The notes under the pieces are model-generated. The model did no database searches, was not told the origin of the DNA, and was given only the letters and a program-made list of their open reading frames with translations. From the NCBI GenBank assembly GCA_904384225.1, contig CAJFJV010000017.1:1-38480 (forward strand): a stretch of DNA of 38,480 nucleotides, read 5' to 3'. Position numbers and translations under genes: made by a program. Within the stretch, counting starts at the first letter, position 1. Each line of letters starts with the position of its first letter. Below are positions 1-7,058 of the stretch, piece by piece. The stretch is from an uncultured Oscillospiraceae bacterium (lineage in GTDB: Bacteria > Bacillota > Clostridia > Oscillospirales > Ruminococcaceae).

Positions 1-123
1 TAAGCAAATCTGTTTAGAAAACTTCTGGCAGGAGCGAGTGGGAGTGATGACTCTCGGCTGAGATGTGCTTAAAAAGCCAGTATTTATGCGGGTTTGCGGG
101 TATAGCCTGAATCACCGATTCGT

Positions 124-171
124 TTTTGCAACACTTTTGCAACACATCACGCACAAAAAAGTTTTGCAACA
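124..171. repeat. Three copies of a short TTTTGCAACA repeat
   Basis: TTTTGCAACAC occurs twice in tandem (124-134, 135-145) and a third TTTTGCAACA lies at 162-171. They sit next to remnants of mobile-element genes. Spaced short direct repeats like these resemble arm-type integrase sites at the end of an integrated element, but that is inference; no integrase gene is present. Confidence 0.4.
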
Positions 172-221
172 GATGAAATAGTTATAAGTGGCTTTGTGGT
201 AAAGCTGAACAATGAGTAATG

Positions 222-258
222 AAAGGACTCTGACGAAAAAAGGTCAGAGTCCTTTTTT
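222..258 (+). terminator. Rho-independent terminator
   Basis: A perfect hairpin with arms GGACTCTGAC (225-234) and GTCAGAGTCC (243-252), extended by AAA/TTT pairing, is followed by six T. Whatever it ended on the plus strand lies mostly outside the window. Confidence 0.85.
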
Positions 259-348
259 CGTCTGTCGTATAACACTTTTGGAAGCTTTTGCATACTTGTT
301 AAGCAAATTGCGATCGTATATAGTATGCTTAGGCAGGAGGTGCGACAG

Positions 349-453
349 ATGAAACAGAAAGACTATCTCCTCTATTGCCCGAAATGTAAGCAGGAAACAC
401 TTATAGATGCCGAAAGCCTTGTTGTTTCGCCCTACAATAAAAGCACAAAGTGA
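349..453 (+). pseudogene. Truncated cysteine-rich KTR-type protein of conjugative elements
   Basis: A 34-codon frame with a good ribosome site (GGCAGGAGGTGCGAC). It encodes the segment LLYCPKCKQETLI followed by a divergent tail. This matches, from memory, the second half of the roughly 60-residue cysteine-rich KTR proteins carried by Tn916-like elements, which normally have two CxxC pairs; only one is present here. The first half is missing, so it is either a remnant or an unusually short member. Its neighbour at 466 also looks like a broken mobile-element gene. Too short for an automatic call to be trusted. Confidence 0.5.
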
Positions 454-465
454 GGTGCTGCTCAG

Positions 466-507
466 ATGGCAAAAATTACAGTTATCCCGGATAAGCTTCT
501 GTTCTGA
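466..507 (+). pseudogene. Start fragment of a large serine recombinase
   Basis: Thirteen codons (MAKITVIPDKLLF) followed by a TGA stop. The MAKITVIP start is typical of Tn-type large serine recombinases in Firmicutes, which normally run to more than 500 residues; nothing after this point continues the family in any frame I could follow. It lies 12 bases after the KTR remnant, as these genes often do in conjugative elements. Read as a scar of an excised or decayed element. The identification depends on eight residues. Confidence 0.35.
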
Positions 508-869
508 CGCCGTATGCTGGTTTGGATGGTGGTGTGGGCGTCTGGACTGACAGGCAAGGGAAGCTGTACTTCCACCCCAGCGAGCCTTCTAGAAGCAGAT
601 ATACGAGCGGGCTTTGTTGTACTTCCGGCTCGCACGGCTTACACCATATTTGGCTGCATACTGCATTAGGGATTGTCGAAAGCGCATGTCTTGTATTATG
701 CTATTACGCATGAGGGACAGAGCTCCTTTTTGGGTTGTTTGGTGCCGTAACTTAACGATACCTTATGAAGGCTCTGTCCTTCTCCTTTTTTATTTGCTTT
801 TTCTTGTCCTGCTGTCCAATATGTATTGTAGCTCTACACAGGGAAAAAGGTACGGGATCAGTAGACTTC
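508..869. other. Non-coding scar region
   Basis: No convincing gene. Open frames here have no ribosome site or recognisable protein pattern. A long-spaced inverted repeat, GGACAGAGC (715-723) and GCTCTGTCC (771-779), is followed by a pyrimidine-rich TTCTCCTTTTTT tract and could act as a plus-strand terminator with a large loop. Confidence 0.4.
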
Positions 870-898
870 TTGCATCTTTTTTAGAGATATGTTATCAT
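870..898 (+). promoter_or_regulatory. Sigma-A-like promoter of the DtxR-family gene
   Basis: TTGCAT (870-875), a 17-base spacer and TATCAT (893-898). The start site would fall near 905, giving a leader of about 110 bases before the ATG at 1015. Confidence 0.55.
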
Positions 899-1014
899 AA
901 AATGAAGTTATCTAAACGAGGCGGGGTAGGGGCTTTCTATTCTTTTACGAAAAGAGTATAAAGCTGAAGATTCTTTTCAATGTGAAGCAATAAGATGTTG
1001 AGGGAGGAAGAACG

Positions 1015-1404
1015 ATGCAGATTCATGAATCGGCAGAGAATTATCTGGAAACAATTTTGATGCTGCACAACCGTTTGGGAATGGTGCGTTCTATTGATAT
1101 TGCAACAGAACTGGGATTCTCTAAGCCCAGTGTAAGTGTATTTATGAAAAATCTGCGGGAAAACGGCTATATCCTGATGAATAAGGAAGGATATATCACT
1201 TTGACTGATACCGGTCGGGAAATCGCGGAAAAAATCTATGAAAGGCATCAGGTCATAGCAGAAATACTAATGGCGCTTGGGGTAGACGAGGAGACAGCCT
1301 ACCATGATTCCTGTAAGATTGAACATGATATTAGCGATCAGAGTTTTGAATGTATGAAGGCGCATTATTTGGAGAACCGAGAAAAATATAAAAAAACGGA
1401 ATAA
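1015..1404 (+). CDS. DtxR/MntR-family metal-dependent transcriptional repressor
   Basis: A 129-residue metalloregulator expected to bind DNA as a dimer when loaded with Fe(II) or Mn(II). Residues 1-70 form the winged helix (SIDIATELGFSKPSVSVFMK is the HTH); residues 71-125 are the dimerisation and metal domain. Visible metal ligands are H78, C100, E103 and H104 in the pattern DSCKIEHDIS. Cys at position 100 corresponds to DtxR C102 rather than MntR E99, which favours iron over manganese. The first-site residue is N9 where DtxR has Met10 and MntR Asp8. There is no C-terminal SH3-like FeoA domain, so it is the short MntR-like form. The ribosome site is GAGGGAGGAAGAACG. No transporter gene (feoAB, mntH) is adjacent, and the gene stands alone between its own promoter and terminator. 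Family assignment is firm; the metal is inferred. Confidence 0.9.
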   Translation: MQIHESAENYLETILMLHNRLGMVRSIDIATELGFSKPSVSVFMKNLRENGYILMNKEGYITLTDTGREIAEKIYERHQVIAEILMALGVDEETAYHDSCKIEHDISDQSFECMKAHYLENREKYKKTE

Positions 1405-1458
1405 AGCTAATTATATCAATTTTTACCAAAAGATGTATTGTCCCGATTGTTACCATAT

Positions 1459-1504
1459 AAGAAACACGTCTTAAAGCAGCCCGAGTTTTAAGACGTGTTT
1501 CTTA
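1459..1504. terminator. Strong, probably bidirectional terminator
   Basis: Arms AAGAAACACGTCTTAAA (1459-1475) and the complementary TTTAAGACGTGTTTCTT (1488-1504) around a 12-base loop. It lies between the convergent DtxR-type gene (plus) and the esterase gene (minus). Confidence 0.85.
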
Positions 1505-1537
1505 TTCTGTTTAGACAGGTAAAAGGGTGAAATAATG

Positions 1538-2539
1538 TTATTTAGCATGGAATAAGATCGTATCGGCAATCCGTTTGGCCAATAGTCCCTTTGTTGCGGG
1601 ATGAATTTCGTTTTTTTCGCAGACGTCACCGCTGACAACCGTTTGGACAAATGGGATCATTTGTGCAGCCGCCGCCTGTGCCCGTTGAACAGCGATCCAT
1701 CCTTCATCTTGCCGTGTATCTGCGATTTGTACTACAATAAACGGCAAACGGTTGTCACGATCTAATTCCCGCCAATCAAGAATCATTTCAGATAAAAGGG
1801 AGGTGTAAATCTTCCCTTCTGCTGGGGAGACGTTACTCTCCCCCTGATACCAGACAGCAACGCCAAAAGAAAAAGGCATAACATGTTTTAACATGGTCTC
1901 GTATAGAAAGGAAGGCGTATTCCACGATTGGTACAGCGGATCAAAATGATCTTTCCACAATTGTTCTGGTGGAATTTGAAGTTTTGGATTACGGAGGCGG
2001 CGTAAAGAGATCCAGCTTTGAATGACAGAAGCTCCTTGAGCGCAAAGCACGATACCGACGCATGGTATCCCTTTTTCCCGCAGATACGTGCCGACGAGAT
2101 AGCCGAGAGCTGACCATTTCTCAACGGAACCCGCCTCACACTGCACCCAACCATCTGCGGAGCTTAAAGGCATATGTCCCTCTGGACGGTCTACTGTATA
2201 AATACGCAGAAAAGGATCGCTTTGATAAGACGAAGGAGCCGATATTTCTTCTGCCATGGTAAACTGCATATTGGATTGGCCGGCGCAGAGCAAGACCTCG
2301 CCAATCATGATGTCATGCAAGATAATGGAGTGGTCCTCTGACATAATTTTTATAGAATAGGGCCCTCCATAAGGAAGAGGAGGCAGTTCGAGATACCATT
2401 TGCCTGAGGAAGAGACGGCTTCCCGTTCTTCATTCAATAAGGAAACACGGATCAGTCCTGTTCCCGAGCCGAATATGCGGATTGGCTTTCCGGCTTGAAA
2501 TACCATATGATCCCGGAAAAGCGGATGTAATGTTAGCAT
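1538..2539 (-). CDS. Sialate O-acetylesterase-like SGNH hydrolase
   Basis: A 333-residue carbohydrate esterase of the SASA family, which removes O-acetyl groups from sialic acids or acetylated polysaccharides. An N-terminal beta-rich part (1-75) precedes the SGNH domain. Block I is GQSNMQF with nucleophile S89, WYQGESN lies at 230-236, and the acid/base pair is D305 and H313 in GDVCEKNEIHPATKG. No signal peptide is visible, so a cytoplasmic enzyme is expected. The start at 2539 is chosen because AGAAAGGA lies nine bases upstream; a TTG 30 bases earlier lacks a ribosome site. The gene has its own promoter (2578-2606) and is a single-gene unit. Given the ulosonate-type capsule locus 15 kb away, a link to acetylated sialic-acid-like sugars is tempting but not shown. 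Confidence 0.88.
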   Translation of the reverse strand: MLTLHPLFRDHMVFQAGKPIRIFGSGTGLIRVSLLNEEREAVSSSGKWYLELPPLPYGGPYSIKIMSEDHSIILHDIMIGEVLLCAGQSNMQFTMAEEISAPSSYQSDPFLRIYTVDRPEGHMPLSSADGWVQCEAGSVEKWSALGYLVGTYLREKGIPCVGIVLCAQGASVIQSWISLRRLRNPKLQIPPEQLWKDHFDPLYQSWNTPSFLYETMLKHVMPFSFGVAVWYQGESNVSPAEGKIYTSLLSEMILDWRELDRDNRLPFIVVQIADTRQDEGWIAVQRAQAAAAQMIPFVQTVVSGDVCEKNEIHPATKGLLAKRIADTILFHAK

Positions 2540-2577
2540 AGAAGGTAATCCTTTCTGCAATAGAATCAATATGTCTT

Positions 2578-2606
2578 ATCATATCATGTGAAAAAGGCAA
2601 TGTCTA
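2578..2606 (-). promoter_or_regulatory. Promoter of the SGNH hydrolase gene
   Basis: On the minus strand TAGACA (2601-2606), a 17-base spacer and TATGAT (2578-2583), about 40 bases upstream of the ATG. Confidence 0.55.
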
Positions 2607-2674
2607 TATCTTTAAGAAGGATATCTTTGGGCCTGGATCAAAAAGCTGCAAATGGACGCACACAATAGAGGAAC

Positions 2675-2721
2675 AAAGCCAAACAGGCGGCAATAAAATC
2701 AATTGCTGCTTGTTTGGCTTT
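2675..2721 (-). terminator. Terminator after the TfoX-N gene
   Basis: An imperfect 19-20 bp hairpin with outer arms AAAGCCAAACA and TGTTTGGCTTT starts 7 bases after the stop codon of the minus-strand TfoX-N gene. It separates that gene from the esterase promoter. Confidence 0.75.
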
Positions 2722-2727
2722 AAATTT

Positions 2728-3036
2728 CTACTTTGAAAAAGGTAGTGCATCATATATTGCGTTGAATAAATCAGTGAGAAAATCGCGATCATCAACATTG
2801 TCAATACGCAATAATTTTTTTCTGCCGCCTTGACTTATCGAATCATATTCAGCATGGGGAAGCATATTGATCGCTGCTGGTACAGGCTTAATTAAAAGCC
2901 GATTGTCACAAACATATGCTGCAACTTTTCCACGAAAGTAAATTACATATTCTCCCATCATCATGCGGTACGTTATCCCCTCAAGAGAAGATAACTGATC
3001 TAACAAAAAATTTAGATAATCTTTATTTGTTGACAT
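2728..3036 (-). CDS. TfoX N-terminal domain protein
   Basis: A 102-residue protein made only of the TfoX-N domain: an N-terminal helix (NKDYLNFLLDQLS), the GITYRMMMGEYVIYFRGKVAA core, and a C-terminal FLTDLFNAIYDALP helix. In Gammaproteobacteria TfoX/Sxy controls competence genes, but isolated TfoX-N proteins in Firmicutes have no settled role, so only the family is claimed. The start at 3036 is chosen because AGGTG lies seven bases upstream; an earlier in-frame ATG (3084) has no such site. It appears monocistronic, preceded by a 26-bp palindrome at 3121 and followed by a terminator. Confidence 0.85.
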   Translation of the reverse strand: MSTNKDYLNFLLDQLSSLEGITYRMMMGEYVIYFRGKVAAYVCDNRLLIKPVPAAINMLPHAEYDSISQGGRKKLLRIDNVDDRDFLTDLFNAIYDALPFSK

Positions 3037-3120
3037 TATAGCACCTTTAAAATGACATTTATGATAAGACATTAAAGCCATCATTTCTGCACGTCTGTAA
3101 TCATAAGAAGTTCAAGACGG

Positions 3121-3146
3121 TATGGATTTTGATATCAAAATCCATA
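3121..3146. promoter_or_regulatory. Perfect 26-bp palindrome, possible operator
   Basis: Half-site TATGGATTTTGAT followed directly by its exact complement, with no spacer. It lies 85 bases upstream of the TfoX-N start and just after the end of the aldo/keto reductase gene. An operator is plausible, or it may extend the neighbouring terminator hairpin at 3151-3178. Confidence 0.45.
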
Positions 3147-3150
3147 AATC

Positions 3151-3178
3151 AGGGCACCTTTCTTATGTAAGGTGCCCT
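3151..3178 (-). terminator. Candidate terminator after the aldo/keto reductase gene
   Basis: Perfect arms AGGGCACCTT and AAGGTGCCCT around an 8-base loop, 20 bases after the stop codon. The T-run following it on the minus strand is weak (GATTTATGGATTTT). Confidence 0.6.
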
Positions 3179-3197
3179 GAAAGCGTTATCGATAGGA

Positions 3198-4310
3198 TTA
3201 TTTTTTTGCCCGTTGCTCGGCCATTTCTTTCATATAAGAAGGAATCTCGATGTTTTGCGGGCAATGGCTGGTACATGAACCACATCCGATACAATCTTCC
3301 GGACGTTTGCCTTCCGGAAGCTTATCCAAAGCTTGAAGCTGCCACGGCCCGCCAAGCTTGTATTGATTGTAAATTTCCAGCACCTGCGGGATATCAATAC
3401 CTTGCGGACAATCCGGACAGCAATAACGGCAGCCCGTACATGCGACAGAAATAAACTTTTTAAATGCTGCACACATTTCGAACAACAAGGTTTCCTGTTC
3501 ATCAGAAAGCGGAATATATTCGGAAAAAGTATTGACGTTGTCTGTAATTTGTTCAAGCGAAGACATCCCGCTTAAGACAACTGCAACCTGTGGCAAACGC
3601 ATAAGCCAGCGCATAGCCCAAGAAGCAATGGTGCGTTCCGGAATGGCAGAAACCAGCTTTTGATCGATTTCATCAGATAGGGAGGCCAAACGTCCACCGC
3701 GCACCGGTTCCATTACGATAATGGGAATATTGGCCTCTTTTAAGATTTCATAGAGCTCCTTAGCATCCCCGAATAACCAGTCGTAATAATTTAACTGAAT
3801 TTGCACAAAATCCCATGGATGTGACGCCAGCATTTTACGCAGTGCGTCTGGTGTGCCATGAAAAGAAAATCCAAAATATTGAATTTTCCCTTCTGCTTTC
3901 ATCTGATCAAAATAGTCGATGCATCCGCATGAAAACAAATCTTCCATCAATTGATCAGAAACGGCATGGAGCAAATAGAAATCGATTCTTTCCATTTGAA
4001 GGCGTGAAAGCTGTTCGGCAAATTGCGCCTTGTAATCCGGGTTTGCCATATAGTTAAATTTATCCGCAACATAAAAGCTGTCACGCGGATATTTGGCGAG
4101 CGCCTTCCCAAGGAAGCTTTCGGAACGGCCTTCGTGGTAGACGTAGGCGGTATCGAAGTAGTTCACACCGTGGGCGACTGCATAGTCGATAATTTCTTCC
4201 GCTTTCTTTACGTCGATTGGCGCCCCTTCTTCGGATGTTGTAGGAAGACGCATTGCGCCCATGCCAAGCCTCGAAAGCATCTGTTCCCCGCGAAATGAAA
4301 ATGTCTGCAT
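3198..4310 (-). CDS. Aldo/keto reductase with C-terminal 4Fe-4S ferredoxin domain
   Basis: A 370-residue oxidoreductase of the COG1453 type. Residues 1-270 form the AKR barrel with the catalytic tetrad D53, Y58, K84 and H115 (FDTAYVYHEGRSE, DKF, LLHAVSD). The last 85 residues carry two cysteine clusters, CTGCRYCCPDCPQG and CIGCGSCTSHCPQ, which fit two iron-sulfur clusters. This architecture is common in anaerobes and suggests electron transfer between a carbonyl or flavin partner and ferredoxin; the substrate is unknown. The ribosome site is GAGAGGGGC. Its own promoter lies at 4488-4516 with a leader of about 170 bases. It is followed by a candidate terminator and forms a single-gene unit. 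Confidence 0.9.
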   Translation of the reverse strand: MQTFSFRGEQMLSRLGMGAMRLPTTSEEGAPIDVKKAEEIIDYAVAHGVNYFDTAYVYHEGRSESFLGKALAKYPRDSFYVADKFNYMANPDYKAQFAEQLSRLQMERIDFYLLHAVSDQLMEDLFSCGCIDYFDQMKAEGKIQYFGFSFHGTPDALRKMLASHPWDFVQIQLNYYDWLFGDAKELYEILKEANIPIIVMEPVRGGRLASLSDEIDQKLVSAIPERTIASWAMRWLMRLPQVAVVLSGMSSLEQITDNVNTFSEYIPLSDEQETLLFEMCAAFKKFISVACTGCRYCCPDCPQGIDIPQVLEIYNQYKLGGPWQLQALDKLPEGKRPEDCIGCGSCTSHCPQNIEIPSYMKEMAEQRAKK

Positions 4311-4347
4311 AAAAAAGCCCCTCTCTGACTTTGAATATTCCTTTTAA

Positions 4348-4395
4348 GATCTGTTTTATGAGATCGGGCCGCTATCTAAGCAAGGCCAACAGATC
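4348..4395 (-). other. Possible stem in the leader of the aldo/keto reductase mRNA
   Basis: GATCTGTT (4348-4355) can pair with AACAGATC (4388-4395), with an inner GGCC/GGCC pair. It does not match a riboswitch class I recognise. Confidence 0.3.
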
Positions 4396-4487
4396 CAATA
4401 AGACTAATTCAAAAATAGAGCAACAAAAGATGGATATTTCCGATATAGGGAATAAACCCAAAATTAATTTCTATTTTTTATGATTTT

Positions 4488-4516
4488 ATTATAAAAGATC
4501 GAATAATAAAAAGCAA
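4488..4516 (-). promoter_or_regulatory. Promoter of the aldo/keto reductase gene
   Basis: On the minus strand TTGCTT (4511-4516), a 17-base spacer and a consensus TATAAT (4488-4493). The 4311-4633 intergenic stretch otherwise holds only the leader stem and the terminator of the next gene. Confidence 0.6.
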
Positions 4517-4530
4517 GTAGTGATTTGATA

Positions 4531-4564
4531 AAAAGCGGATTCCTATTTGACAGAATCCGCTTTT
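4531..4564 (-). terminator. Terminator of the DUF134/NifX-like operon
   Basis: Arms AAAAGCGGATTC (4531-4542) and GAATCCGCTTTT (4553-4564), followed on the minus strand by TATCAAATC. It lies 70 bases beyond the stop codon of the minus-strand gene. Confidence 0.7.
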
Positions 4565-4633
4565 GTACACTTATGCTTATTTATCCATTTTGATTCAGCT
4601 ATCCTTGAGAGGTGATAGGCGGCTTTTCGTAGC

Positions 4634-5047
4634 TTATTGCGGCGAATGCATAGAATCGCATGTGTTTCCGCAGCTGTGCTGGCCGCAAGAATGCTCTTTT
4701 GAATGACCTTGATCGTGGTGGCTGCATGTAATATTTGGATTGAAGGAAAGTGTTCCGGCTATCAGCGCCTTTACAGCATTGTCAGCACTGCCGGAAACAC
4801 CGCCAAACAGCCGGATGCCGGCAGATGCAAGCGCGTCGCGTGCACCGCCGCCGATTCCTCCGCAAATTAGAGTGTCTACGCCTTGCGCACGAAGGAAGCC
4901 TGCGAGCGCACCGTGGCCGCTGCCATTGGTATCGACAACATTACTTCCGACGATTTCGCCGCCTTGTACGTCATAGATTTTAAATTTAGTAGTATGACCG
5001 AAATGCTGATAAACCATTCCATCTTCATATGAAACTGCAATTTTCAT
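4634..5047 (-). CDS. NifX/NafY-like dinitrogenase iron-molybdenum cofactor family protein
   Basis: A 137-residue protein of the Nitro_FeMo-Co family. Residues 1-105 form the ribonuclease-H-like fold (MKIAVSYEDGMVYQHFGHTTKFKIYDV, then GVDTLICGGIGGGARDAL). The last 30 residues are rich in His and Cys (SHHDQGHSKEHSCGQHSCG), an extra metal-binding tail. Family members carry iron-sulfur clusters or metal cofactors; in organisms without nitrogenase the role is poorly known. The start at 5047 has AAGGAG eight bases upstream and overlaps the stop of the preceding DUF134 gene in an ATGA, so translation is probably coupled. The pairing of DUF134 and NifX-like genes is common in clostridia and suggests one iron-sulfur or metal-related function. 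Confidence 0.88.
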   Translation of the reverse strand: MKIAVSYEDGMVYQHFGHTTKFKIYDVQGGEIVGSNVVDTNGSGHGALAGFLRAQGVDTLICGGIGGGARDALASAGIRLFGGVSGSADNAVKALIAGTLSFNPNITCSHHDQGHSKEHSCGQHSCGNTCDSMHSPQ

Positions 5048-5430
5048 TTGTGATTCTCCTTTTGTGGCCTGTTTTCTGCAGGGATAGGGCAGTTGTGCCG
5101 GGGCTTCCCGCATTTGTTTTGGCAGCAAGTACTTTTCCCGTCACAAAGACGATATTCGCCGCCGTCAATTTGGAAGGGAAGCCCTTCAACCAAAGCGTAT
5201 GCAAGTTTGGATCGTGCGCTGTTATAGATTTGTTGTACTGTGGTGCGTGCAACCTGCATATATATGCCGCAATCTTCCTGCGAAAAGCCTTCTCGGTCAA
5301 TCAATCGAATCGTTTCGTATTCATCGACAGATAAGGTGACAGTTTGAGCTTCCGAAGAAGCGGGATGTGGGACAAATCGCTTTACACGAGGCAGACAACA
5401 AACCCTGCGGCACTTCTTTGGCCTAGGCAC
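5044..5430 (-). CDS. DUF134 family protein
   Basis: A 128-residue DUF134 protein: it begins PRPKKCRRVCCLP, then has a predicted HTH region (VDEYETIRLIDREGFSQEDCGIYMQVARTTVQQIY), resembling sigma-70 region 4, and a cysteine-rich end (LCDGKSTCCQNKCGK). This layout suggests a DNA-binding metal or redox sensor. The start is taken as GTG at 5430 because AGGA lies eight bases upstream and family members start with M-x-RPRKCRRV; an ATG at 5475 would add 15 residues but has no ribosome site. It is the first gene of a two-gene operon with the NifX-like gene. The inverted repeat around its promoter (5473-5523) would fit autoregulation, which is inferred. Confidence 0.85.
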   Translation of the reverse strand: MPRPKKCRRVCCLPRVKRFVPHPASSEAQTVTLSVDEYETIRLIDREGFSQEDCGIYMQVARTTVQQIYNSARSKLAYALVEGLPFQIDGGEYRLCDGKSTCCQNKCGKPRHNCPIPAENRPQKENHK

Positions 5431-5472
5431 AGAATCATCCTTTCCTTTGTGCAGAGAGAACATAGTTTTTAG

Positions 5473-5523
5473 CATATGCCATTTACTATCTATATGTAAG
5501 TATAGCGCGGTTTATGGCATATG
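5473..5523. promoter_or_regulatory. Inverted repeat flanking the DUF134 promoter
   Basis: CATATGCCAT (5473-5482) and its exact complement ATGGCATATG (5514-5523) lie 31 bases apart. One arm overlaps the -35 box, the other lies just after the likely start site. The geometry fits an operator, perhaps for the DUF134 protein itself. Confidence 0.5.
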
Positions 5524-5527
5524 TCAA
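5499..5527 (-). promoter_or_regulatory. Promoter of the DUF134/NifX-like operon
   Basis: On the minus strand a consensus TTGACA (5522-5527), a 17-base spacer and TATACT (5499-5504). This is among the strongest promoters visible in the window. Confidence 0.75.
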
Positions 5528-5558
5528 ATATTTTTTGATTAAAATACGACGCTACGGC

Positions 5559-5594
5559 AAGAGCGGGTTTCCGCGCCTGCGAAAACCCGCTCTT
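5559..5594. other. GC-rich hairpin downstream of fabV
   Basis: Perfect arms AAGAGCGGGTTT (5559-5570) and AAACCCGCTCTT (5583-5594). No T-run follows on either strand, so it may be a factor-assisted terminator or mRNA-stabilising hairpin for the minus-strand fabV gene ending at 5669. Confidence 0.5.
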
Positions 5595-5668
5595 ACAAAA
5601 GGGATGAGAAAAGCTTTTTATAGATTTCTAAAATATACGTTCTGCAAAAACACAGAGCAGCAGAAAAA

Positions 5669-6847
5669 TCACTCTACATGTGCAATTGGAACGACAACCT
5701 CTGTGTCGGCATCGTAATTCACATTGTTTGCACCAAAGCCAAACAGGCGATAGAAATCTGACCAATAGCCGTCCAAATCTGTATTTGCGGCAAGATTATC
5801 ATTTGAAAGGGTATTCCATATTGCGGATACCTCCTCTTGCACATCCGGCTGCATTTCATAATCATCTAATCGGATGTATCCGTCTGTATCGGTGCGTACT
5901 GCGATTCCATAAAGCTTGTCATGAAAGAGGCGGTACATCTGTTCGATGCAGCCTTCGTGCAAGCCTTTTTCTTTCATAACCTTATAGAGGATGGAGATAT
6001 ACAACGGAACGACCGGGATAGCAGCACTGGATTGGGTTACAAGTGCTTTATTAACCGAAACATAGGCATGGATATCGGAAAGCTGCTCATTCATCTCCTG
6101 TGCTGTTTGATATAAATGCGCCTTAGCGCGTCCGATAGAGCCGTCTAAATAAATAGGATGTGTCAGTTCCGGCCCTATATAGGAATAGGCGACAGTTACA
6201 GCGTCTTTTACAAGCACATCTGCGGCAGAAAGGGCTTCAATCCAGTCCCTCCAGTCTTCGCCGCCCATTACTTTCACTGTAGCATCAATTTCTTCCGCCG
6301 TAGCCGGCTCAATTGTTACTTCTGAGATAGTGCGGCTTTTTAAGTCGATGGTTTTATTGGTATACGGTTTGTTGGTCGTTTTCAACACAGAATTGCAGAC
6401 AGTCCCGTCTGGCAAGACGCGTTTGGGGGCGGCAAGGCTGTATATTACCATATCAACTTTTCCAAGATCTTCCCGGATGATGGAGATCACTTCATCTTTC
6501 ACTGCTTTGGAGTAGGCGTCGCCGTTTACAGTACGGGCATACAGTCCGTCAGCTTTTGCAAACGACTCAAATGCAGCTGTATTGTACCATCCGGCTGTAC
6601 CGGTGCGTTTTTCGCTGCCGTTACGGTCAAAAATAACGCCTAAGGTTGCCGCGCCGCAGGAATAAGCTGCTGCAATGCGGGAAGACAGGCCATATCCCAT
6701 AGATGCACCAATTACCAAAACTTTTTTTGGCCCTTCTGTTTTGGGCTGTGCTTTTACATAGTCGATCTGCTCTTTTACAAAAGCCTTGCATCCCTCCGGA
6801 TGCGCAGTCGTACAGATAAAGCCCCTGACCTTCGGTTGAACGATCAT
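5669..6847 (-). CDS. fabV: FabV/TER-type trans-2-enoyl reductase (NADH)
   Basis: A 392-residue enzyme matching the full length of the FabV/TER family, which reduces trans-2-enoyl-ACP or enoyl-CoA with NADH. The N-terminus MIVQPKVRGFICTTAHPEGC, the nucleotide-binding loop GASMGYGLSSRIAAAY, VIYSLAAPKR and the catalytic Tyr-x8-Lys-like region (SYIGPELTHPIYLDGSIGRAK begins at about residue 235) are all present. In clostridia it can serve membrane lipid synthesis or reduce crotonyl-CoA to butyryl-CoA; the sequence alone does not decide which. FabV is the enoyl reductase class insensitive to triclosan. The ribosome site is AAGGAGAGATCGAT. It stands alone, not in a fab cluster, with its own promoter at 6908-6936. 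Confidence 0.95.
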   Translation of the reverse strand: MIVQPKVRGFICTTAHPEGCKAFVKEQIDYVKAQPKTEGPKKVLVIGASMGYGLSSRIAAAYSCGAATLGVIFDRNGSEKRTGTAGWYNTAAFESFAKADGLYARTVNGDAYSKAVKDEVISIIREDLGKVDMVIYSLAAPKRVLPDGTVCNSVLKTTNKPYTNKTIDLKSRTISEVTIEPATAEEIDATVKVMGGEDWRDWIEALSAADVLVKDAVTVAYSYIGPELTHPIYLDGSIGRAKAHLYQTAQEMNEQLSDIHAYVSVNKALVTQSSAAIPVVPLYISILYKVMKEKGLHEGCIEQMYRLFHDKLYGIAVRTDTDGYIRLDDYEMQPDVQEEVSAIWNTLSNDNLAANTDLDGYWSDFYRLFGFGANNVNYDADTEVVVPIAHVE

Positions 6848-6907
6848 ATCGATCTCTCCTTATAAAATGGTGCGAGGCACCGAATTTGCCTTATAGAAAG
6901 CCTCTTT

Positions 6908-6936
6908 ATCATACCACGTGACAACCCTTTTTTCAA
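6908..6936 (-). promoter_or_regulatory. Promoter of fabV
   Basis: On the minus strand TTGAAA (6931-6936), a 17-base spacer and TATGAT (6908-6913). A small GGTGC/GCACC hairpin lies in the leader at about 6872-6884. Confidence 0.55.
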
Positions 6937-7058
6937 GCGAATCAGCCGGAGACAGGCAGAATACCGGCGCTCTGACAAAAAAACATCCGTTTTTTGCTCA
7001 TGGTTCTGTGTTTATCATAGACGAAAAAGAGGGGCTTATTCGAAAAGCAGTCATGGAA

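Noticed and set aside
614-961. 115-codon open frame on the plus strand
   Set aside because: No ribosome site, no domain pattern, and it runs through the promoter region of the DtxR-family gene.
3122-3454. 110-codon plus-strand open frame
   Set aside because: It starts in the 26-bp palindrome and lies antisense to the clear Fe-S aldo/keto reductase gene.
4531-4564. CRISPR or repeat array from the many short hairpins in the window
   Set aside because: Each hairpin has a different sequence and sits at the end of a gene, so they are separate terminators rather than an array.
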